A model generated the notes under the pieces. It was not told the DNA's origin. It saw only the letters and a program-made list of their open reading frames with translations, and ran no database searches. From Escherichia coli (lineage in GTDB: Bacteria > Pseudomonadota > Gammaproteobacteria > Enterobacterales > Enterobacteriaceae): a stretch of DNA of 64,000 bases. This document shows, one piece after another, positions 57,356 through 64,000 of this stretch; positions within the stretch are counted from its first letter, which is position 1, and each line of letters starts with the position of its first letter. The stretch covers positions 2,356,001 through 2,420,000 of the forward strand of contig NZ_AP027764.1 of assembly GCF_036503815.1 (NCBI RefSeq), given 5' to 3'. A program made the position numbers and the translations under genes.

Positions 57356-58465
57356 ATGAAATCGGGCCGCTTTATTGGCGTTATGTCAGGCACCAGCCTT
57401 GATGGTGTTGATGTTGTGTTGGCGACAATTGATGAACACCGGGTCGCACAGCTGGCAAGTTTGAGCTGGCCGATCCCGGTGTCTCTGAAACAGGCTGTAC
57501 TGGATATTTGCCAGGGCCAGCAGCTTACACTTTCGCAGTTTGGACAGCTTGATACTCAACTCGGGCGACTTTTTGCTGATGCGGTCAATGCCTTGCTTAA
57601 GGAACAAAACCTGCAGGCGAGAGATATCGTTGCGATCGGCTGTCACGGTCAAACCGTCTGGCATGAACCGACGGGCGTGGCACCACACACTTTACAGATG
57701 GGCGATAACAATCAAATTGTGGCACGCACCGGAATTACGGTTGTCGGTGATTTTCGCCGTCGCGATATTGCCTTGGGAGGACAAGGCGCACCGCTGGTAC
57801 CTGCGTTCCATCATGCGCTGCTGGCTCACCCAACCGAGCGACGAATGGTGCTCAATATTGGTGGCATTGCCAATCTGTCACTGCTCATTCCTGGGCAGCC
57901 GGTAGGGGGCTACGATACCGGCCCTGGTAACATGCTGATGGATGCCTGGATCTGGCGTCAGGCAGGTAAACCTTACGATAAAGATGCCGAGTGGGCACGG
58001 GCGGGTAAAGTCATTCTCCCTCTGCTGCAAAATATGCTCAGCGACCCGTATTTCTCGCAACCTGCACCGAAAAGCACCGGACGCGAATACTTTAACTACG
58101 GCTGGCTGGAGCGCCATTTGCGCCATTTTCCGGGTGTTGATCCCCGTGATGTACAGGCGACACTGGCAGAACTCACCGCCGTGACCATTTCTGAACAAGT
58201 TTTGTTAAGCGGTGGCTGCGAACGATTGATGGTATGTGGTGGAGGAAGTCGTAATCCGCTACTCATGGCGCGTCTGGCGGCATTACTGCCAGGCATAGAA
58301 GTCACCACCACCGATGCCGTTGGCATTAGTGGCGATGACATGGAAGCATTGGCTTTCGCCTGGCTTGCCTGGCGGACGCTGGCGGGATTACCAGGAAATC
58401 TGCCTTCCGTCACTGGCGCAAGCCGGGAGACGGTACTGGGGGCTATTTTCCCCGCTAACCCGTGA
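57356..58465 (+). CDS. anmK: Anhydro-N-acetylmuramic acid kinase
   Basis: A 369-residue kinase that opens and phosphorylates 1,6-anhydroMurNAc to MurNAc-6-phosphate in peptidoglycan recycling. The ATP-binding and sugar-binding family motifs begin FIGVMSGTSLDGVD, then GCHGQTVWHEP, GDFRRRDIALGGQGAPLVPAFH, and DTGPGNMLMDAW. It uses the ASKHA fold. Next to mliC, another cell-wall-related gene, in the same direction with a gap of 97 bases. Confidence 0.97.
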   Translation: MKSGRFIGVMSGTSLDGVDVVLATIDEHRVAQLASLSWPIPVSLKQAVLDICQGQQLTLSQFGQLDTQLGRLFADAVNALLKEQNLQARDIVAIGCHGQTVWHEPTGVAPHTLQMGDNNQIVARTGITVVGDFRRRDIALGGQGAPLVPAFHHALLAHPTERRMVLNIGGIANLSLLIPGQPVGGYDTGPGNMLMDAWIWRQAGKPYDKDAEWARAGKVILPLLQNMLSDPYFSQPAPKSTGREYFNYGWLERHLRHFPGVDPRDVQATLAELTAVTISEQVLLSGGCERLMVCGGGSRNPLLMARLAALLPGIEVTTTDAVGISGDDMEALAFAWLAWRTLAGLPGNLPSVTGASRETVLGAIFPANP

Positions 58466-58562
58466 TATCAGAGTTAACTGAATTTTTCTTACCGCGTCTG
58501 CCGTTACACTTGGAACGTTAGGGAGGGCGTATTGCCCTCCAGACCAGGAAAGTCTTCGGGAT

Positions 58563-58892
58563 ATGTCTATGAAAAAACTGTTACTGATCTGTTTGCCGGT
58601 CCTTCTCACCGGCTGTAGCGCGTTCAATCAACTGGTTGAGCGCATGCAAACCGATACGCTGGAATACCAGTGTGATGAAAAACCGTTGACGGTCAAACTG
58701 AATAATCCGCGCCAGGAAGTCAGTTTTGTTTACGATAATCAACTACTGCATCTCAAACAGGGCATTTCTGCGTCTGGTGCACGTTACACCGACGGGATCT
58801 ATGTTTTCTGGTCGAAAGGGGAGGAAGCGACTGTCTATAAACGCGACCGCATCGTCTTGAATAACTGTCAGTTACAAAATCCACAGCGTTGA
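58563..58892 (+). CDS. mliC: Membrane-bound C-type lysozyme inhibitor lipoprotein
   Basis: A 109-residue lipoprotein (formerly YdhA) with lipobox LLTGC. The mature beta-barrel has the MliC pattern with a YQCD segment, SGARYTDGIYVFWSKGEEA loop and C-terminal NNCQL; two cysteines probably form a disulfide. It protects against host lysozyme from the outer membrane. An AGGAAAG site is upstream. pdxH follows 58 bases later. Confidence 0.95.
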   Translation: MSMKKLLLICLPVLLTGCSAFNQLVERMQTDTLEYQCDEKPLTVKLNNPRQEVSFVYDNQLLHLKQGISASGARYTDGIYVFWSKGEEATVYKRDRIVLNNCQLQNPQR

Positions 58893-58950
58893 GATTTTTC
58901 CAGGGGCGGCGCACAATAGCGTCACCCACTGACAATCCGTAAAGAAAACC

Positions 58951-59607
58951 ATGTCTGATAACGACGAATTGCAGCAAATCGCGCATCTGCGCCGTGAATA
59001 CACCAAAGGCGGATTACGCCGCCGCGATCTTCCCGCCGCTCCATTAACCCTTTTTGAACGCTGGCTCTCTCAGGCGTGTGAAGCCAAACTGGCGGACCCT
59101 ACCGCGATGGTGGTCGCTACCGTGGATGAACATGGTCAGCCTTATCAGCGCATCGTTTTACTCAAACATTACGACGAAAAAGGCATGGTGTTTTACACCA
59201 ATCTCGGCAGCCGTAAAGCACATCAAATCGAAAATAATCCGCGCGTTAGCCTGCTGTTCCCGTGGCATACCCTTGAGCGCCAGGTGATGGTGATCGGTAA
59301 AGCGGAACGACTTTCGACTCTCGAAGTGATGAAATATTTTCATAGTCGCCCCCGTGATAGCCAGATTGGTGCATGGGTTTCGAAGCAGTCCAGTCGCATT
59401 TCTGCCCGTGGTATCCTTGAAAGTAAATTCCTGGAGCTGAAGCAGAAGTTTCAACAGGGCGAAGTGCCATTGCCGAGTTTTTGGGGCGGTTTTCGCGTCA
59501 GCCTTGAACAGATTGAGTTCTGGCAGGGCGGTGAGCATCGCCTGCATGACCGCTTTTTGTACCAGCGTGAAAATGATGCGTGGAAGATTGATCGTCTTGC
59601 ACCCTGA
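58951..59607 (+). CDS. pdxH: Pyridoxine/pyridoxamine 5'-phosphate oxidase
   Basis: A 218-residue FMN enzyme that makes pyridoxal 5'-phosphate from PNP or PMP, the last step of vitamin B6 synthesis. The family motif FYTNLGSRKAHQIENNPRVSLLF and C-terminal FWGGFRVSLEQIEFWQGGEHRLHDRF are present. Start ATG at 58951 (AAAGAAAACC upstream). It is followed 128 bases later by tyrS and then pdxY. Confidence 0.98.
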   Translation: MSDNDELQQIAHLRREYTKGGLRRRDLPAAPLTLFERWLSQACEAKLADPTAMVVATVDEHGQPYQRIVLLKHYDEKGMVFYTNLGSRKAHQIENNPRVSLLFPWHTLERQVMVIGKAERLSTLEVMKYFHSRPRDSQIGAWVSKQSSRISARGILESKFLELKQKFQQGEVPLPSFWGGFRVSLEQIEFWQGGEHRLHDRFLYQRENDAWKIDRLAP

Positions 59608-59735
59608 AAAGATGCAAAAATCTTGCTTTAATCGCTGGTACTCCTGATTCTGGCACTTTATTCTATGTCTCTTTCGCATCTGGCGAAAAGTCGTGTACCG
59701 GCAAAGGTGCAGTCGTTATATACATGGAGATTTTG

Positions 59736-61010
59736 ATGGCAAGCAGTAACTTGATTAAACAATTGCAAGAGCGGGGGCTGGTAGCCCAGGTGACGGACGA
59801 GGAAGCGTTAGCAGAGCGACTGGCGCAAGGCCCGATCGCGCTCTATTGCGGCTTCGATCCTACCGCTGACAGCTTGCATTTGGGGCATCTTGTTCCATTG
59901 TTATGCCTGAAACGCTTCCAGCAGGCGGGCCACAAGCCGGTTGCGCTGGTAGGCGGCGCGACGGGTCTGATTGGCGACCCGAGCTTCAAAGCTGCCGAGC
60001 GTAAGCTGAACACTGAAGAAACTGTTCAGGAGTGGGTGGACAAAATCCGCAAGCAGGTTGCCCCGTTCCTCGATTTCGACTGTGGAGAAAACTCTGCTAT
60101 CGCGGCGAACAACTATGACTGGTTCGGCAATATGAATGTGTTGACCTTCCTGCGCGATATTGGCAAACACTTCTCCGTCAACCAGATGATCAACAAAGAA
60201 GCGGTTAAGCAGCGTCTCAACCGTGAAGATCAGGGGATTTCGTTCACTGAGTTTTCCTACAACCTGTTGCAGGGTTATGACTTCGCCTGTCTGAACAAAC
60301 AGTTCGGTGTGGTGCTGCAAATTGGTGGTTCTGACCAGTGGGGTAACATTACTTCTGGTATCGACCTGACCCGTCGTCTGCATCAGAATCAGGTGTTTGG
60401 CCTGACCGTTCCGCTGATCACCAAAGCAGACGGCACCAAATTTGGTAAAACTGAAGGCGGCGCAGTCTGGTTAGATCCGAAGAAAACCAGCCCGTACAAA
60501 TTCTACCAGTTCTGGATCAACACTGCGGATGCCGACGTTTACCGCTTCCTGAAGTTCTTCACCTTTATGAGCATTGAAGAGATCAACGCGCTGGAAGAAG
60601 AAGATAAAAACAGTGGTAAAGCACCGCGCGCCCAGTATGTACTGGCGGAACAGGTGACACGTCTGGTTCACGGTGAAGAAGGTTTGCAGGCGGCAAAACG
60701 TATTACCGAATGCCTGTTCAGCGGTTCCTTGAGTGCGCTGAGTGAAGCGGACTTCGAACAGCTGGCGCAGGACGGCGTACCGATGGTTGAGATGGAAAAA
60801 GGCGCAGACCTGATGCAGGCGCTGGTCGATTCTGAACTGCAACCTTCTCGTGGTCAGGCGCGTAAAACTATCGCCTCCAATGCCATCACCATTAACGGTG
60901 AAAAACAGTCCGATCCTGAATACTTCTTTAAAGAAGAAGATCGTCTGTTTGGTCGTTTTACCTTACTGCGTCGCGGCAAAAAGAATTACTGTCTGATTTG
61001 CTGGAAATAA
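59736..61010 (+). CDS. tyrS: Tyrosyl-tRNA synthetase
   Basis: A 424-residue class I aminoacyl-tRNA synthetase. The HIGH motif is seen as HLGH (48-51) and KMSKS as KFGKT (around 235). The C-terminal S4-like RNA-binding domain begins near residue 355. I use the ATG at 59736, with GGAGA upstream, rather than an alternative ATG four codons earlier. It lies between two B6 genes, and a strong terminator or attenuator separates it from pdxY. Confidence 0.98.
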   Translation: MASSNLIKQLQERGLVAQVTDEEALAERLAQGPIALYCGFDPTADSLHLGHLVPLLCLKRFQQAGHKPVALVGGATGLIGDPSFKAAERKLNTEETVQEWVDKIRKQVAPFLDFDCGENSAIAANNYDWFGNMNVLTFLRDIGKHFSVNQMINKEAVKQRLNREDQGISFTEFSYNLLQGYDFACLNKQFGVVLQIGGSDQWGNITSGIDLTRRLHQNQVFGLTVPLITKADGTKFGKTEGGAVWLDPKKTSPYKFYQFWINTADADVYRFLKFFTFMSIEEINALEEEDKNSGKAPRAQYVLAEQVTRLVHGEEGLQAAKRITECLFSGSLSALSEADFEQLAQDGVPMVEMEKGADLMQALVDSELQPSRGQARKTIASNAITINGEKQSDPEYFFKEEDRLFGRFTLLRRGKKNYCLICWK

Positions 61011-61024
61011 TGCATTAAGTGGAA

Positions 61025-61060
61025 AGGGGGAGTGAGAAATCACTCCCCCTGGTTTTTATA
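61025..61060 (+). terminator. Terminator between tyrS and pdxY
   Basis: AGGGGGAGTG / CACTCCCCCT stem with a six-base loop and GGTTTTTATA tail, only nine bases before the pdxY start. It would reduce but perhaps not abolish pdxY transcription from tyrS. Confidence 0.85.
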
Positions 61061-61068
61061 CAGGGAAC

Positions 61069-61932
61069 ATGATGAAAAATATTCTCGCTATCCAGTCTCA
61101 CGTTGTTTATGGTCATGCGGGTAACAGTGCGGCAGAGTTTCCGATGCGCCGCCTGGGCGCGAACGTCTGGCCGTTGAACACCGTTCAATTTTCTAATCAC
61201 ACCCAATACGGCAAATGGACTGGCTGCGTGATGCCGCCCAGCCATTTAACCGAAATTGTGCAAGGCATTGCCGCCATTGATAAATTACACACCTGTGATG
61301 CCGTATTAAGTGGCTATCTGGGTTCGGCGGAGCAGGGTGAACATATCCTCGGTATCGTTCGTCAGGTGAAAGCAGCGAATCCGCAGGCGAAATATTTTTG
61401 CGATCCGGTAATGGGTCATCCGGAAAAAGGCTGTATCGTTGCACCGGGTGTCGCAGAGTTTCATGTGCGTCACGGTTTGCCTGCCAGCGATATCATTGCG
61501 CCGAATCTGGTTGAGCTGGAGATACTCTGTGAGCATCCGGTAAATAACGTCGAAGAAGCGGTTCTGGCAGCGCGTGAACTCATTGCGCAAGGGCCACAAA
61601 TTGTGTTGGTTAAACACCTGGCGCGGGCTGGCTACAGCCGTGACCGTTTTGAAATGCTGCTGGTTACCGCCGATGAAGCCTGGCATATCAGCCGTCCGCT
61701 GGTGGATTTTGGTATGCGCCAACCGGTAGGTGTCGGTGATGTGACGAGCGGTTTACTGCTGGTGAAACTGCTTCAGGGGGCAGCGCTGCAGGAGGCCCTG
61801 GAACATGTGACCGCTGCAGTATACGAAATCATGGTGACCACCAAAGCAATGCAGGAATATGAGCTGCAAGTGGTGGCTGCTCAGGATCGTATTGCCAAAC
61901 CAGAACATTATTTCAGCGCAACAAAGCTCTGA
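61069..61932 (+). CDS. pdxY: Pyridoxal kinase PdxY
   Basis: A 287-residue ribokinase-family enzyme of the B6 salvage pathway that phosphorylates pyridoxal. The start MMKNILAIQSHVVYGHAGNSA and the GVGDVTSGLLLVKLL segment near the C-terminus with the catalytic Asp are characteristic. Two ATGs occur in tandem; the first is at 61069. AGGGAAC lies just upstream. It follows tyrS across a strong hairpin and is convergent with gstA. Confidence 0.97.
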   Translation: MMKNILAIQSHVVYGHAGNSAAEFPMRRLGANVWPLNTVQFSNHTQYGKWTGCVMPPSHLTEIVQGIAAIDKLHTCDAVLSGYLGSAEQGEHILGIVRQVKAANPQAKYFCDPVMGHPEKGCIVAPGVAEFHVRHGLPASDIIAPNLVELEILCEHPVNNVEEAVLAARELIAQGPQIVLVKHLARAGYSRDRFEMLLVTADEAWHISRPLVDFGMRQPVGVGDVTSGLLLVKLLQGAALQEALEHVTAAVYEIMVTTKAMQEYELQVVAAQDRIAKPEHYFSATKL

Positions 61933-61943
61933 AATATCTCATT

Positions 61944-61969
61944 TCGGCCCACAACGACCTGTGGGCCGA
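61944..61969. terminator. Stem-loop between pdxY and gstA
   Basis: TCGGCCCAC / GTGGGCCGA stem with an eight-base loop, between convergent stops; tails on both strands are only moderately T-rich. Confidence 0.6.
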
Positions 61970-61975
61970 TGGCTA

Positions 61976-62581
61976 TTACTTTAAGCCTTCCGCTGACAGC
62001 GCGTCTTGTACTTCCGGACGTTCAGCCATACGTTGCATAAATGCCGCAATGTGCTCTAACCCTTCCAGATTCAGTTTCACCGCGTATGCCCAGCGCAGAA
62101 CCGTAAACAGATAGGCATCAGCAATTGTAAATCGTTGCCCGCAGATCCAGTGCTCATCCTTCAGAGCATCGTTCACATATTGCAGCTTCTTCTCCAGCTG
62201 CGCGCGAACTGTTGGTTTGTACTCTTCCGGTGTATCAGGGCGAAACAGAGGTGTGAAGCCTTTATGCAGCTCGGTGGCGATGTAATTCAGCCATTCGATG
62301 GTTTTATAGCGGGAAATACTGTTTACCGGTGCCAGCAACTGGCGGTCGGGGACGCTGTCGGCAAGATACTGCATAATTGCTACGCCTTCCGTCAGCAAAG
62401 TACCATCGTCCAGCAGCAATGCAGGCACCTGTCCCTTAGGGTTAACGGCAAAGTAATCGTCACCGTTTTCGAGACGTTTTTTCATTAAATCCACACTGAC
62501 GAGCGTAAAATCCTTTCCGCTCTCACGCAGGGTGATATGGGAAGCGAGAGAGCAGGCGCCCGGTTTGTAGAACAATTTCAT
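61976..62581 (-). CDS. gstA: Glutathione S-transferase
   Basis: A 201-residue beta-class GST. The active-site region contains C10 (KPGACSLASHITLRES), typical of bacterial beta GSTs, with a thioredoxin-like N-terminal domain and helical C-terminal domain (YLFTVLRWAYAVKLNLEG). It conjugates or reduces electrophiles with glutathione in the cytoplasm. Start preceded by AAAGGAG. Its terminator region is shared with the convergent pdxY. Confidence 0.97.
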   Translation of the reverse strand: MKLFYKPGACSLASHITLRESGKDFTLVSVDLMKKRLENGDDYFAVNPKGQVPALLLDDGTLLTEGVAIMQYLADSVPDRQLLAPVNSISRYKTIEWLNYIATELHKGFTPLFRPDTPEEYKPTVRAQLEKKLQYVNDALKDEHWICGQRFTIADAYLFTVLRWAYAVKLNLEGLEHIAAFMQRMAERPEVQDALSAEGLK

Positions 62582-62631
62582 CGGTAACTCCTTTTGTCTG
62601 TGGTTTAAAGTATGGTAGTGCGTTGCTGAAC

Positions 62632-62663
62632 AAAAAAAAAGCCGCTAACGAAAAGTTAGCGGC
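62632..62663 (-). terminator. dtpA terminator
   Basis: GCCGCTAAC / GTTAGCGGC stem with loop GAAAA, followed by nine T's on the minus strand (A's 62632-62640), 24 bases after the dtpA stop. Confidence 0.93.
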
Positions 62664-62686
62664 TTGTAAAAGAGTTTCCCTGAATT

Positions 62687-64000
62687 TTACGCTACAGCAG
62701 CTTTCGCCGCTTTGTCTGCAGCGTCATCCTGCGTCATGCGGTGCAGTTTCGGCGCGGTCAGCAGCATCAGTACTGCAATAACGGCAGTAGCGACACCAAT
62801 CTGCAAGAATACGCGACCATAGACTTCCAGTGACATCAGTGGATCGGTAACGTTATCCGGCACAGCCATCATACCCGCAACATAACCACCAATCAGGTTT
62901 GCACCGGCAGTGGTCAGGAACCAGCTACCCATAATGAAGCCCATCAGACGCTGCGGAACGAGTTGTGCAACCATTGCCAGACCCAGACCAGAGATCATAA
63001 GTTCCCCGATACTCTGCAGGCCATAGCTTGCGACCAGCCAGCTTACAGACACGATACCTGCGTCAGACGCGAATTTTGCACCTAGCGGCAGAATCAGGAA
63101 CGCACCAGAACACATCACCATACCGATTGCAAACTTAGTTGGCATCGGCAGGGTATCGCCCATCTTGTTATAGATAGCGGCCAGAATCGGGCTACCAATG
63201 ATGATCCAGAACGGGTTCAGTGCCTGATACTGCTCAGGTTCTACGGCCAGGCCCAGAATGGTGTGTTCAACGTTACGAATCGCAAAGAAGTTCAGTGACG
63301 TTGGCATCTGGCTGTACAGCACGAAGAAGATAATGGCTTCGAGCATCAGGATGAAGGCAACGATCATTTTACGACGCGCAGCACCTTTCATCGCGAAGGC
63401 TTCTTTACCGAAGATAACCACGATACCAAAGGCAACAACGCCCAGCGCCATACGCGCAACTTCCTGATTGTGCAGCAGCCAGGTGGCGATAGCGATCAGT
63501 GCCACAACACCAATAATGGTCAGCAGCAGGTTACGGTAGTTGATAGGCTCGAAGTCTGGTTTGGAACCGTACTGTTTAACCCAGCGTTGGCAGAAGGCGA
63601 AGTTAACGATAGTGATCAGCAGGCCTACAACGCTCAACGCAAACGCAACACTCCAGCCGTATTTCGCGGCCAGCCACGGGGTGGCGATCATAGAGAAGAA
63701 AGAGCCGATGTTGACGGACATGTAGTACATGGTGAATGCACCGTCCAGACGCGGGTCGTTTTTCTCATAGCATGTAGAAAGCAGAGAAGACGGGTTAGCT
63801 TTAAACAGGCCGTTACCGACCGCAATAGCCGCCATACCCATATAAACGATACCGGCGTCGTGACCAGACCAGGCAACCAGAGCATAACCAATCGCCAGCA
63901 CAATAGCGCCAAGCATAATTACGCGTTTAGTACCCAGTACCTTGTCACCTAACCAGCCGCCGATAGCGACCAGACCATAAACCAGGGCACTAAAGGAAGA
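62687..64000 (-). CDS. dtpA: Di-/tripeptide permease DtpA, N-terminus beyond window
   Basis: The frame enters from the right edge and gives the last 437 residues of a protein of about 500 (formerly TppB/YdgR), a proton-coupled oligopeptide transporter of the POT/PTR2 family in the inner membrane. The family signature [15 protein letters not shown] with [14 protein letters not shown], and later [22 protein letters not shown], are seen. About 60 N-terminal residues with the ExxERFxYY motif lie outside the window. It ends in a classical terminator. Confidence 0.96.

Overview
The window is a stretch of a gammaproteobacterial chromosome that I recognise, gene by gene, as Escherichia coli (or a Shigella-level relative). 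It runs from the middle of ydiF to the middle of dtpA. Protein lengths, gene order and spacers match the standard E. coli backbone, seen here in the reverse of the usual map orientation. I see no prophage, insertion sequence, integron, CRISPR array or plasmid segment. All identifications are from memory of the families and of E. coli gene order; no database search was run.

Layout. 1-6.3 kb: C-terminally cut CoA-transferase ydiF, the shikimate enzymes aroD and ydiB, the paralogous MFS carriers ydiN and ydiM, and ydiL. 6.4-12 kb: the sRNA gene rprA with an RcsB-type box, membrane protein ydiK, FAD/Fe-S dehydrogenase ydiJ overlapping thioesterase menI, and small ydiH. 12-18 kb: a long leader region with hairpins and two Fur-like boxes, then the sufABCDSE Fe-S assembly operon. 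18-22 kb: ldtE, lpp, pykF, fumD. 22-28.2 kb: the ydhYVWXUT operon behind a perfect FNR box; this is the least understood system here. It contains an aldehyde:ferredoxin-oxidoreductase-type protein, two poly-ferredoxins, a cytochrome b, an orphan protein and a protein made of exact nine-residue repeats. 28-32 kb: ydhS, ydhR, two tRNA-Val genes, ydhQ.

32-43 kb: mdtK, ribE, cfa, the divergent purine-nucleoside pair punC/punR, purR with two operators, the 29-residue membrane protein ynhF, ydhP, sodB, mepH, grxD. 43-51 kb: the giant helicase gene lhr with rnt, then gloA-nemA-nemR with a NemR operator next to ydhL. 51-57 kb: ydhF, sodC, the efflux set ydhIJK, and divergent slyA next to slyB. 57-64 kb: anmK, mliC, the vitamin B6 genes pdxH and pdxY either side of tyrS, gstA, and the C-terminal part of dtpA.

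Themes. Many loci serve iron, sulfur and redox stress: suf, sodB, sodC, grxD, nemRA-gloA, slyA, mdtK. Others serve cell-envelope maintenance: lpp, ldtE, mepH, cfa, slyB, mliC, anmK. Most genes look intact. The most notable coding oddity is Cys at SufB residue 216, where the family normally has a basic residue.
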